Shown here: piece after piece, positions 1-8,261 of the stretch
Position numbering within the stretch: position 1 is the first letter of the stretch
Layout: each line of letters opens with the position of its first letter
Origin: an uncultured Mycoplasmatota bacterium
GTDB lineage: Bacteria; Bacillota_I; Bacilli_A; RF39; UBA660
Direction: 5' to 3'
DNA length: 52,480 bases
NCBI GenBank assembly: GCA_948470005.1
Contig: CAOKNI010000005.1
Span: 1-52,480 of the forward strand
Program-made: the position numbers and the translations under genes
The notes under the pieces: generated by a model
Database searches by the model: none
Seen by the model: the letters and a program-made list of their open reading frames with translations, nothing else
What the model was told of the DNA's origin: nothing

Positions 1-71
1 ATTAGAATTTTCTAGCTTATATTGAAATTATAATATCGTATATCTTAAAAGTCAAGAAAAATGTACCTATT

Positions 72-102
72 TTGAGCATATTATTTTAATAACTTTTATA
101 AA
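72..102 (+). promoter_or_regulatory. possible promoter of the XRE regulator gene
   Basis: TTGAGC (72-77) stands 17-19 bp before a TATA-rich block ending at 102. Transcription from here would begin at about 107, downstream of the ATG at 103, which fits use of the second ATG at 136. The AT-rich background makes chance matches likely. Confidence 0.3.
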
Positions 103-135
103 ATGAGAAAATTTGTGTATATTAGTGGTGATAAT

Positions 136-591
136 ATGAATTATACAGATAAATTAAAAGAAATAAGAATTGTAAATAATCTTTCTCAACAAGAAATGGC
201 TAATATTCTTGGAATTGCAAGACAAACATATAATCACTACGAACTACAAGAAAATATTATCCCTTTAAAGCATCTAAATCAAATAGCTAATTATTTTAAT
301 ATATCAATTGACTATATATTAGGACTAACTAACAACAAAAAATATAAAATTAACAATAAAGAAATTGATAAAATAATTTCAGGTAGAATTTTAAAAGAAT
401 TTAGAAAAGAGCAAAAATTAACTCAACAAAAATTAGCATATGAAATGAATACTTTTCATACCGTTGTTGTTGATTATGAACATGGTAAAAATTTAATTGC
501 TACCCCCTTTCTCTATACCATTTGTAAAAAATACAACATATCCGCTGATTACTTACTTGGTAAAGTTGATAGTCCCAAATATTTTAAGTAA
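136..591 (+). CDS. XRE-family transcriptional regulator with two helix-turn-helix domains
   Basis: This 151-residue protein carries two Cro/C1-type HTH domains in tandem. The first is near residues 4-65 (LSQQEMANILGIARQTYNHYE) and the second near residues 80-145 (LTQQKLAYEMNTFHTVVVDYE). Each is followed by the family signature of the form YLLG/YILG. Such proteins are DNA-binding repressors or antitoxin-like regulators. The start at 136 is preferred over an in-frame ATG at 103 because GGTGAT lies just upstream of 136 and the best promoter would start transcription after 103. It converges with the Rpn-like gene across a shared terminator. Its last codons (LGKVDSP) are duplicated 1.08 kb downstream, so it probably once had a tandem paralogue. 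The target operator is unknown. Confidence 0.85.
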   Translation: MNYTDKLKEIRIVNNLSQQEMANILGIARQTYNHYELQENIIPLKHLNQIANYFNISIDYILGLTNNKKYKINNKEIDKIISGRILKEFRKEQKLTQQKLAYEMNTFHTVVVDYEHGKNLIATPFLYTICKKYNISADYLLGKVDSPKYFK

Positions 592-629
592 AAAAAATTA
601 GATGGCAATATATGTCACTAATCTTTTTT
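591..629. terminator. bidirectional terminator between the XRE and Rpn genes
   Basis: TTAG-A-TGGCA (598-607) pairs with TGTCACTAA (613-621), with one bulge and one G-U pair. The hairpin is flanked by an A-run on the left and a T-run on the right, as expected between convergent genes. Confidence 0.65.
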
Positions 630-634
630 ATGTT

Positions 635-1477
635 TTACACTTCGCTTTTTAGTTTATTAATTTCTGCTTTAGATAAGCCAGTTGCTTTCATGATAGTTTT
701 GATTGATATTCCTTCTTTAAGAAGATTCTTGGCTGTCTTAAGAAGTGTCTCTTTTTCAGTTTTCTCTGCCGCTTCAAAGGCATGTGTCTCAACTATATCA
801 TTAAACCCATGGCCGAAATTCTCCGTACAATATCTCTTTAAAAATTCTACCGATTGTTCCATTAATGCATCTCCTTTCGCTATACTTTCCATTTCTTTGA
901 AACTTTTGGCATTTATTATCTTAAGCCACTTTATAAATCTCTTTTTACTCTTATTATAATTTACCTTATCGCATAAATCAAGTCTTATTAAGACTAATTC
1001 TATCTCACCATTATCAATTATTTGTAAGTTATCTTTATTAATTGGTAAATATCTATTTATAATTCTTTCATTACATAAACGAAAATTACCAGTCATAATG
1101 TTAAGACAGGTTACCTTTTTATTATTTTCATAATCTCTATGTCCTCTTTTAATTTGGTTAGAATAAGTGCGACAAGCATAACTATAACTTTTTGCATATT
1201 CTCTTTTACCAAATTTAGTGTATGCTTCAAGTATAAGCATTTCGCCATCTTCCATAGTTACTAAAATATCTTCATAATACCACTTTATTTTATCTTTATT
1301 AGGTATTAAGTTATGTTGTAATGATATATTGGTAATTTTACATTCTTTATTGATATCTCGAAATTTATAATAAGAATTAATAAAGTCTTTTAAAGCATCT
1401 TCATTTTTAAAAAAAGGCTTAAAATATTTATCTTGTAAAATACCTTTAAAATCGTTTTCTACTTCAATTATAATAAT
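635..1477 (-). CDS. Rpn-family (PD-(D/E)XK transposase-like) nuclease without a canonical start codon
   Basis: The reading frame stays open from a TGA at 1481-1483 down to the stop at 635, giving about 281 codons. It resembles Rpn/YhgA-like recombination-promoting nucleases. It has the core phrase MEDGEMLILEAYTKFGK followed by REYAKSYSYACRTYSNQ (corresponding to the family segment where strands of the nuclease fold pair with partner contacts), the WLKII..A..FKEME region, and a C-terminal helix-turn-helix-like tail (ISIKTIMKATGLSKAEINKLK). The first ATG is only at 1255, inside the domain. A strong ribosome-binding site, GGAGGTG (1482-1488 on the complement), is followed by ATT ATT ATT ATA ATT instead of ATG. 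Either AUU/AUA starts translation or the start was lost by mutation. The end given here is the best-spaced ATT. A decayed second family member lies at 19.7-20.4 kb. Confidence 0.7.
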   Translation of the reverse strand: MIIIEVENDFKGILQDKYFKPFFKNEDALKDFINSYYKFRDINKECKITNISLQHNLIPNKDKIKWYYEDILVTMEDGEMLILEAYTKFGKREYAKSYSYACRTYSNQIKRGHRDYENNKKVTCLNIMTGNFRLCNERIINRYLPINKDNLQIIDNGEIELVLIRLDLCDKVNYNKSKKRFIKWLKIINAKSFKEMESIAKGDALMEQSVEFLKRYCTENFGHGFNDIVETHAFEAAEKTEKETLLKTAKNLLKEGISIKTIMKATGLSKAEINKLKSEV

Positions 1478-1633
1478 AATTCACCTCCAATTCTCCCTGA
1501 ATAGAGGCTATAATAACATAGTATGCGCGCAATATTTGTCGAAGTGTGGCAAGAATGTTAAAAAATATAAAAAAACAAGTAAATTAATTACTACTTAGAT
1601 AATTACTTAATATCTACTTTATTCCTATATACT

Positions 1634-1668
1634 TTGGTAAAGTTGATAGTCCTAATTATCTTAGATAA
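1634..1668 (+). pseudogene. orphan C-terminal tail of an XRE regulator
   Basis: TTGGTAAAGTTGATAGTCC at 1634-1652 repeats exactly the bases at 557-575 in the XRE gene. It continues in frame as FGKVDSPNYLR-stop, against LGKVDSPKYFK-stop in the intact gene. Nothing upstream looks like the remainder of the gene, so this is a relic left when most of a tandem XRE paralogue was replaced or deleted. Confidence 0.65.
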
Positions 1669-1670
1669 TT

Positions 1671-1706
1671 TAAAAGAAGTGCATTCTTATAACACTTCTG
1701 TTTTTA
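1671..1706. terminator. rho-independent terminator
   Basis: AGAAGTG (1675-1681) pairs perfectly with CACTTCT (1693-1699) across an 11-nt loop and is followed by GTTTTTATTT. It would have ended the XRE relic and lies exactly at the end of the convergent 777-residue gene. Confidence 0.75.
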
Positions 1707-4037
1707 TTTAAAGTAATAGAACATAGCCCATTTAGGTAACTTGATGTCGTATGTTGTAGATGTATTCTTTCTTGTACCTCTATAGAATGTTTCGGTTAAT
1801 TTATAAGAATAACTCTTAGTCAAATCATAATTATAGAAATAGACTGTGTAATATACTTTTCTTTGAATATTAGAATATTTTGATTTATAGTTAAATTTCA
1901 TAGTATATTTAGTTTTACTACCTGATGATTTTTTAGTAAATGTTATGCCTTTAATGATTGATTTAGCATCACCATAATTAGTAGTTAAAGTTAATGGATA
2001 TTTATCTATAGCAACCATTGTTACCTTTCGGCTTTTTACTTTACTGTATTTAGTGTATTTCTTTTTCTTATCTACAGTTACATAAGCTTTAACTTTATAA
2101 TAATATGTTTTGTTCCAACTTGCATCTACACTACAAGATGTTTTAGTAGTCTCACAAATTTTTTTATATTTACCATTTTTAGATGTTGCTCTATAAACAA
2201 TATATTTTACATCTTTACCTAAACTATCATATTTTATTATTTGTTTATCATTAGCACTATTATAAACATTAATGTTAGGTGTTTTGTTATTAGCTTTAGA
2301 TGTTACTATTTTACTTTCCGAATATTTTTTACCATTTAAGGTTGCTACAACTTTATAATAATTAGTTTTTGTCCAATCAACTGTTTTACTGCATGATGTC
2401 TTAGTAGTTTCACATATTTTTTTGTATTTGCCATCTTTTTTGGTTGAGGCATAATATATGTATTTGATACCACTACCAAGGTTATCGGTTGTAATAGTCC
2501 TTTTTCCCCCATCACTTTTAACTTTAATGGTTGGTTTTGGAATTACAGACTTCATTTTTACCGTATTACTGTCTTGAGACTTAGCTTTATTTATGACTAA
2601 TTTAACCCGATAGTAATAAATTTTACCTGGTTTCGCATCCTTTATTTTATCCGTATATACTAAATCACTATAAACATCTTTACCAGTTAAGGTTTTTACT
2701 AAAGTATATTTCTTGTTATCAGTTGAACGATAAACTTCATACTTATATTTTGTATCATAACTTAAATTGTTAACTTTATTATCAGTTGGAGCTTTAATAG
2801 TTATTTTATTTTCATTATATTTTACTTTTTTAATAGATATACTTGGCTTTTCAGGAATATGGCTAAAGTTTATAATTGTATAGTCACTATATACTTCAGC
2901 ATTATAGTTATAAGCTCGAACTGCATATTTATAATTACCATAATCAACATAACTCATTTTAAGGGTATCTTTAGCATCATAGATAGTACCTATTTCATTA
3001 TATTGGTTTTTATAGTCTATTTCGTAAATGTAATAAGCACTTGCATAAGCAACTTCACTTACTTTAAATTCTAAAGCGCGGGCATAATAACCTTCATTCG
3101 TTTTTTTGACAGTTAATTTTGGTTTCGCAAGTGATTTAAGTGGATAAACATATTTTCTAGAATAATCATAACTAGTATAAGTCTCATTATTAGCACTAGC
3201 CAAAGCTTCCACTCTATAGGAATAAGACTTATTACCATCTAATTTAGTATCAACATAAGTAGTGCCTGTAGTACGAACTATTTCTTCATAACCTGAATAG
3301 CCCTCACTCCGATAAATAACATATGTAGAAACACCTGGTACAGCATTATAAGAAATAGTAATTTCATTATTTTTATTTACTTTTAAATTAATATTAGATA
3401 CGGGTGGCAATTTAACAGTTTGATAATTATAAGCTACATCGCTTGCTACATCACCATTAGTAGTTTTCGTATAAGCTGTAACATATATGTCATAACTATT
3501 ACCATTTTCTAAATTTTCAATAATATTTGCAGTTTTAGTCGTATTAAATGTTTGGACAGTAGTGCTATATTTTTTTACGATTACTTTATAATAGCTAGCT
3601 CCTTTTACAGGAGTAATATTTAATTTTAAAGAATTATAAGAATATTTTTCAACATTAATTTCCGGAGTATCTAATTCCATTTTGACAGTTATAGCTGTTG
3701 ATTTATTACTTGTAGCATTATTCCCTCTAGCTGCAATGCGATAATAATAGGTATTACCTGTAACAAGATTTTTATCTGTATATTTTAAATCTTTCGTACT
3801 AATTGTTTCATAAGTAGTAAAATTAGCATTTGTTGCTCTTTCAATTTGATAGGTTGTTGCTCCTTCCACTTTTGAAATTGTAAATGTTACTGAATTGTAA
3901 GTTTTTGATGTCATATTTAAAGCCGGTGTTGCTAACACATTTGCTTTGGCATTACTTGCTCCACTTGTCTCTGCATAAACAGAACATGGACTTAAAAATA
4001 TTAAAACTCCCCCAACTAAATAAAATAACTTTTTCAT
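1704..4037 (-). CDS. secreted protein of repeated fibronectin type III-like domains
   Basis: The 777-residue protein starts with a Sec signal peptide (hydrophobic core LFYLVGGVLIFLS, likely cleavage after VYA near residue 22). It then consists of about seven fibronectin-III-like beta-sandwich units, each with the typical edge strands YYYRI/YYYKV and GNTYYYRI-type loops. Two adjacent units near residues 530-660 share the phrase KKICETTKTSCS, and their DNA (around 2135-2180 and 2390-2440) forms an imperfect direct repeat. A final 100-residue Tyr-rich domain ends in WAMFYYFK. No sorting motif or C-terminal membrane segment is present, so it is predicted to be released or to bind the wall non-covalently. 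AGAGGCG supplies the ribosome-binding site. The ligand is unknown. Confidence 0.8.
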   Translation of the reverse strand: MKKLFYLVGGVLIFLSPCSVYAETSGASNAKANVLATPALNMTSKTYNSVTFTISKVEGATTYQIERATNANFTTYETISTKDLKYTDKNLVTGNTYYYRIAARGNNATSNKSTAITVKMELDTPEINVEKYSYNSLKLNITPVKGASYYKVIVKKYSTTVQTFNTTKTANIIENLENGNSYDIYVTAYTKTTNGDVASDVAYNYQTVKLPPVSNINLKVNKNNEITISYNAVPGVSTYVIYRSEGYSGYEEIVRTTGTTYVDTKLDGNKSYSYRVEALASANNETYTSYDYSRKYVYPLKSLAKPKLTVKKTNEGYYARALEFKVSEVAYASAYYIYEIDYKNQYNEIGTIYDAKDTLKMSYVDYGNYKYAVRAYNYNAEVYSDYTIINFSHIPEKPSISIKKVKYNENKITIKAPTDNKVNNLSYDTKYKYEVYRSTDNKKYTLVKTLTGKDVYSDLVYTDKIKDAKPGKIYYYRVKLVINKAKSQDSNTVKMKSVIPKPTIKVKSDGGKRTITTDNLGSGIKYIYYASTKKDGKYKKICETTKTSCSKTVDWTKTNYYKVVATLNGKKYSESKIVTSKANNKTPNINVYNSANDKQIIKYDSLGKDVKYIVYRATSKNGKYKKICETTKTSCSVDASWNKTYYYKVKAYVTVDKKKKYTKYSKVKSRKVTMVAIDKYPLTLTTNYGDAKSIIKGITFTKKSSGSKTKYTMKFNYKSKYSNIQRKVYYTVYFYNYDLTKSYSYKLTETFYRGTRKNTSTTYDIKLPKWAMFYYFK

Positions 4038-4213
4038 AAACTCGCCTCTTAATTTTATTATATAACTAATTTTTTTAAATGCAATATGCTTATATTATTT
4101 TATTTAAAATTCGTTAATTTTCATTTGGAATTCAGTTTAGTAGTTAAAAAATGAAATAAGTTTGGTTATAATATAATTTATGTTTCCTTGTATAAAAAAG
4201 GAGAAAATTAAAA

Positions 4214-5341
4214 ATGAAAAAATGGAAACATATAAACTATGAACAACGAAAAACAATTGCATCAGGAATTGCTCATCAAATGAAAGCAAAATATATTGGT
4301 GAATTATTGGACTTGCATCCTACTGGTATTTCTAGAGAGGTAAAAAGAAATAGAAACATTATTGAACCAATTAAAAATAATAAGGAAATATGTCCTAAAT
4401 TAAACAGATGGCCTTATGTTTGTACTAATTGTAAAAAAAGATATCACGACTGCTCTTTTAACAAGTTTATTTATAATGCTAAAACTGCACAAAATAAAGC
4501 AGATTATAATTTAAAAATTTCTAGAAAAGGTCTTGATATATCTTCTGAAGAATTTAAAAAATTGGATACTATTATTAAATCTGGTATTGATAATAAAAAA
4601 TCTATTTACCAAATAAAAATTGAAAATAATGCTCAAATCAATAAATCTATTACTACATTATATCGATATATAAATAAAGGTTATTTAACTACTACAAGAA
4701 TGGACTTGCCTTATGCTGTTAAATACAAAAAGCGAAAACATAATAAAAAGTATGAATACTCTAACAATTTAATTGATAGAAGTAATCATACTTATCTTGA
4801 CTACCTTGCTTTTAAACATAATAATCCCAACGTATATGTTTGGCAACTAGATTTTCTAGGTGCTATAAAAACAGATAGTAATAATATTTTATCATTTATC
4901 TTGCCAGAAGTCCATTTTACTTTACTTGATATTATTAAAAATCCAGATTCTAATAAAGTTGTGGAATTCTTAGATAAGCTAGAAGAAAAAATTGGAACTG
5001 ATTATTTTATTGAAATGATACCAGCAATCCTTACAGATAGAGACCCTTGTATGAGTGATATTAATGGTATTTGTTTTTCTAAAATAACTGGTGAAGAAAG
5101 ATGTAAATTATTTTTTTGTGACCCATATGTATCTAATCAAAAATCTAATGTAGAAAACATCAATAAACAATTAAGATTATTCTTTCCTAAAAAATCTTCT
5201 GTAGATAAATATACAAAATATGATATTAAACAAATAAATTATACACTACTTAATAAACCTTTAAAATCTTTAGACTCATATACACCTAAAGATGCTTTTA
5301 TAAAAATTTTTAGTGAAGATTTATTTAATAGTTTATTTTGA
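4214..5341 (+). CDS. IS30-family transposase
   Basis: This 375-residue DDE transposase has an N-terminal helix-turn-helix region (INYEQRKTIASGIAHQMKAKYIGELLDLHPTGISREV) that binds the terminal repeats, a Cys-containing stretch (CTNCKKRYHDC), and an RNase H-like catalytic core. The core's first Asp lies in VWQLDFLG, the second in ILTDRDPCM, and the Glu in SNVENINKQLR near the C-terminus, which is the usual IS30 order. The length is typical. It has its own GGAG ribosome-binding site within the left end. All three catalytic residues are present and there is no frameshift, so it is probably active, unlike the IS30 fragment at 43.2-43.85 kb. Confidence 0.9.
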   Translation: MKKWKHINYEQRKTIASGIAHQMKAKYIGELLDLHPTGISREVKRNRNIIEPIKNNKEICPKLNRWPYVCTNCKKRYHDCSFNKFIYNAKTAQNKADYNLKISRKGLDISSEEFKKLDTIIKSGIDNKKSIYQIKIENNAQINKSITTLYRYINKGYLTTTRMDLPYAVKYKKRKHNKKYEYSNNLIDRSNHTYLDYLAFKHNNPNVYVWQLDFLGAIKTDSNNILSFILPEVHFTLLDIIKNPDSNKVVEFLDKLEEKIGTDYFIEMIPAILTDRDPCMSDINGICFSKITGEERCKLFFCDPYVSNQKSNVENINKQLRLFFPKKSSVDKYTKYDIKQINYTLLNKPLKSLDSYTPKDAFIKIFSEDLFNSLF

Positions 5342-5342
5342 T

Positions 5343-5390
5343 TTTGTCAATGGCGAGACTTTAGTCGAGTTTATCTTGACCATTGACAAA
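5343..5390. repeat. stem-loop inside the IS30 element
   Basis: TTTGTCAATGG (5343-5353) and CCATTGACAAA (5380-5390) form a perfect 11-bp inverted repeat around a 26-nt loop, directly behind the transposase stop codon and inside the right terminal repeat. There is no U-tract, so it is not a standard terminator. It may stabilise the mRNA or act in transposition. Confidence 0.6.
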
Positions 5391-5547
5391 TATTAGAATT
5401 TAAAATATTTATTCAAATAAAGTTCACCTTTATTTGTTATAAATTAATAAAATTATTATAAATACAAGGAAACAATAAACTGCAATAAGTTTAAAAAACT
5501 GACTTTCGCCAGTTATTTTCAGTATGGAACAATTTTACTTTTTATCA

Positions 5548-5599
5548 CTAAATTTAAAAGACTTATTTCAGTTTTAGGATATTTTTTCTGAAATAAGTC
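5548..5599 (-). terminator. likely terminator of the PdaC-like gene
   Basis: GACTTATTTCAG (5560-5571) and CTGAAATAAGTC (5588-5599) pair perfectly over 12 bp. Read on the complement strand, the stem is followed by TTTTAAATTT, which fits termination of the gene ending at 5654. Confidence 0.55.
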
Positions 5600-5653
5600 T
5601 GATAAACGAGCTTCTGTTCTAAAAAACTGCAATTACTCTAAAAATTTACGATT

Positions 5654-7012
5654 TTATTTAAAATTAAAGTAAGAAGTTTTTTTGTCTAGTTTAATATTTT
5701 TCAGCTTAGCTATTTCTTCGATGGTAACAAAAGCATATCCTTCTTTTTCAAGTTTTTCCATTGCAAGCAAGGCTCCTTCTACGGAAGTTTTATAAATATC
5801 ATGAAGAAGAACTATAGCTCCATCATGAGCATTCTTAATTATATTATCAGCGATTTTCTCTTTATCTTTATATTTCCAATCTTCTGTATCGATATTCCAA
5901 AGAATGGTCGACATATCAGTTAATTTTTTAATATCAGCATTAATATTACCATAAGGAGGTCGTAACAAATTAGGTTCCACTCCAATAATATTTTTAATAG
6001 CTTCATTAGTTTTTACTACTTCATTTAAAATATCATAGTCATTTAATTTAAATAAGTTTAAGTGACTGTAAGTATGACTTCCTATTTGATTACCAGTCAT
6101 GTAGGCTCTTTTTAGATTACTTTCGTACTGCTTAACCCGACTTCCTAAAACGAAGAAGGTAACACGAGCATTATATTTATCTAAATTGTCTAAAAGGTAA
6201 GATGTAGCATCACCTGATGGTCCGTCATCAAAAGTAAAGGCAATTAGTTTTTTATTTTTAAATTCGTTCAAAGAACGTTTAATAGGCTTATCAATATTTA
6301 AATCAGCTTTTTTAGTTATATATTCCTCTTTAATTATATCTATTAACTCTTCATTTGGTATTGTAACTCTTATTTCACCATCAGCCCAACAAGATACCTG
6401 ATATGGTGGAAATATTATCTCTAATCCCTCATTATTAAAAGAAAAATGATTATAGTTAGCAATAGTGCTAGCTGTACCCTCTTCGACATTTTCTTTATTG
6501 AATTCTATTTTTTTATCTAAAGCATATTTCATAACGTAATAATAAGTTTTAGATGCAAGGTCATTTAAACTTTCTTTAGTTTTTAAAAATGTGGTTATAT
6601 CCAAAAATTCAGTGCTATCTTTATAATAATAAAAAGATTTATCTTCTCTCGTATAGTGGGCTCCACCTGTAAAAGCATAAATAATAATATGGACTATTTC
6701 AATATCCTTAATATTTGTTAAACTATATGTTGCAGAAAATTCATATTTAAAATCTTGTTCTTTATTATTAGCTATTTTTATAAATTCCTCTTTTTTATCA
6801 TTAATATAATTAGCCATTATTTTCGCTACTTCTTTATTTTCTGTTTCTGGATAATCTATTTTTAAACTATAATTATCAGATTCTAGTATTTCATGTTCTT
6901 TCAAATCTTCTTGTTTAGAAGGAATTATCAATGTTATTATTGTAATTAGAGCTACAATTGCACTAATAGTTAGTTTGCCTTTTTTACTTAGTTTAAGTTT
7001 ATTACTGCGCAT
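5654..7012 (-). CDS. membrane-anchored PdaC-like peptidoglycan/polysaccharide deacetylase
   Basis: The 452-residue protein has one N-terminal membrane segment (residues ~14-35), then DUF4163/DUF3298-type domains (residues ~45-230, as in PdaC and RsiV), and a C-terminal NodB deacetylase domain. The NodB motifs are all visible: TFDDGPSG near residue 260 (catalytic base and metal Asp), SHTYSH near 312 (metal His pair), RPPYG near 350, and LLHD near 400. It should remove acetyl groups from wall glycans outside the cell, which lowers lysozyme sensitivity. The ATG at 7012 is chosen because AGGAG lies 8 nt upstream. An earlier in-frame GTG at 7021 overlaps that site. The family assignment is firm, while the exact sugar (GlcNAc or MurNAc) is not. 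Confidence 0.88.
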   Translation of the reverse strand: MRSNKLKLSKKGKLTISAIVALITIITLIIPSKQEDLKEHEILESDNYSLKIDYPETENKEVAKIMANYINDKKEEFIKIANNKEQDFKYEFSATYSLTNIKDIEIVHIIIYAFTGGAHYTREDKSFYYYKDSTEFLDITTFLKTKESLNDLASKTYYYVMKYALDKKIEFNKENVEEGTASTIANYNHFSFNNEGLEIIFPPYQVSCWADGEIRVTIPNEELIDIIKEEYITKKADLNIDKPIKRSLNEFKNKKLIAFTFDDGPSGDATSYLLDNLDKYNARVTFFVLGSRVKQYESNLKRAYMTGNQIGSHTYSHLNLFKLNDYDILNEVVKTNEAIKNIIGVEPNLLRPPYGNINADIKKLTDMSTILWNIDTEDWKYKDKEKIADNIIKNAHDGAIVLLHDIYKTSVEGALLAMEKLEKEGYAFVTIEEIAKLKNIKLDKKTSYFNFK

Positions 7013-7094
7013 ATTACTCACTCCTACTTATTATTATACACTAAAAAATAATAAGTACACGACTATTATTAGAGCCATTAACTCTTTATTGACA

Positions 7095-7700
7095 CTATAT
7101 TTTTTTGATTATGAAATTGGCCCAAATTGTACCCTCTGTATTCGGCCTTTTAGTGCTAGGCTTAGTCTCGAAGTAATCTATTATCTCGGCATTTAATTTT
7201 AAACTACTAATAATATTTGCTAATTCTTCTTTAGTAATGTAATTATAATATTTTCCTTCTTTTATATTGCTTCCTGTCCCTTTTTTAAAACAAGTAAATA
7301 TAACGCCATCTTCTTTTAAAGCTTTAAGCATTTTAGAAATAATATCTGGTAAATCTTCTTTTGGTACATGTAAAATAGAAGAACATGCCCATATACCATC
7401 ATATGTTGCTATATCAGCTAATTGTTCAAAAGTCATTAATTCGACATTTTTATTAATGTAAGAACTAGCAATTTTGCACATTTCAAGGGAACCATCAATT
7501 GCCTTAACTTTATAGCCATTATTTAAAAAGTATAAGCTATCACGACCTGACCCACACCCAAAATCTAAAATATAGGCATTAGGTTTTAAGTGCTTTAAAA
7601 AGCGATTATAGTTTTCGTCTAAATCACATATTTTAGTTTGTTCAAAATAAGTTTCAGCATTTTTATTGTAATATTCTAAAGTATTATATTCTTCTTTCAT
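7095..7700 (-). CDS. class I SAM-dependent methyltransferase
   Basis: The protein has about 201 residues with the Rossmann SAM-binding motif I ILDFGCGSGRDSLYF near residues 42-56, an acidic motif at the end of strand 2 (VKAIDGS), and the post-motif segment IWACSSILHVPKEDLPDII typical of small-molecule methyltransferases (Methyltransf_11/25 type). The ATG at 7700 follows GGAG at good spacing, whereas the longer in-frame TTG start would overlap it. It lies upstream of the PdaC-like gene on the same strand with an 80-bp gap. The substrate cannot be inferred. Confidence 0.8.
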   Translation of the reverse strand: MKEEYNTLEYYNKNAETYFEQTKICDLDENYNRFLKHLKPNAYILDFGCGSGRDSLYFLNNGYKVKAIDGSLEMCKIASSYINKNVELMTFEQLADIATYDGIWACSSILHVPKEDLPDIISKMLKALKEDGVIFTCFKKGTGSNIKEGKYYNYITKEELANIISSLKLNAEIIDYFETKPSTKRPNTEGTIWANFIIKKI

Positions 7701-7934
7701 TTTCTTCTCCAATCCTATGTTTTGATAACCGACTTCATTTTAAACTAAATTACTACACAAGTCAATCAAAGGTGGTAGTTTAATTTAATTTCAACTTTCA
7801 AAAATTATAGTTTTTTCTAAAAATTTCGGTTTATTTAGTTTTTAAGACTTTATTTTTCTTTATACTTTACTTATTTTTTTAATTTTAATAAAATAAATTT
7901 AAGTATAAGTATAAAAGCTCAAAATTTTGCTACT

Positions 7935-8234
7935 TTATTCATGGTTTTCTAATTTTTCAAAATTTATTGAATCTAAATCATTTACAAATTTATTTATTGA
8001 ATAAGACGAAATATAAAATAATGAGGCAATTCGGTAAAATATCATTTTGCCTAAAAAAAGTTTTGGTTCATTTTCTTTTAGAATTACTATTTTTTTCCCT
8101 TTAATAATTAAAATTTGATTATTTTTATAGTCTTCCTGCAATGCTTTTTCAAATGATAAGTTTTTAATTTTCTCTTTTAATAAATTCAAAAATTTTATAG
8201 AATCTATTTTAATATAAATAGTAATGTTATTCAT
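7935..8234 (-). CDS. small hypothetical protein
   Basis: This is a 99-residue, very Lys/Ile/Asn-rich protein that I do not recognise. It begins MNNITIYIKIDSIKFLNLLKEKI and has a central beta-rich stretch (NNQILIIKGKKIVILKENEPK) and a possible amphipathic segment (LGKMIFYRIASLFYISSY). It starts 27 bp after the stop of the 320-residue gene on the same strand, so the two are probably co-transcribed. The ribosome-binding site is weak (AAGAGAA). It could be an accessory or immunity partner of the neighbour, but that rests only on position. Confidence 0.5.
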   Translation of the reverse strand: MNNITIYIKIDSIKFLNLLKEKIKNLSFEKALQEDYKNNQILIIKGKKIVILKENEPKLFLGKMIFYRIASLFYISSYSINKFVNDLDSINFEKLENHE

Positions 8235-8261
8235 AATTAAATCAATGTATTCTCTTTTATT

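Larger units (their letters stand above)
4181..5474 (+). mobile_element. IS30-family insertion sequence, apparently intact
   Basis: TGTTTCCTTGTAT (4181-4193) is matched in inverted orientation by ATACAAGGAAACA (5462-5474), flanking a single full-length transposase gene. Length is about 1.29 kb. The exact outer ends and target duplication could not be fixed, because the flanks offer no unambiguous short repeat. Confidence 0.8.

Noticed and set aside
612..959. Open frame on the + strand, 115 codons
   Set aside because: Antisense to the Rpn-family gene, hydrophobic artefact, no ribosome-binding site.
4125..4180. Similarity between the left flank of the IS30 element and the stem-loop at 5560-5600 as a target duplication
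   Set aside because: The shared bases (CAGTTT and TGAAATAAGT) are short, separated by unmatched AT-rich sequence, and too far outside the right end to be a target duplication.
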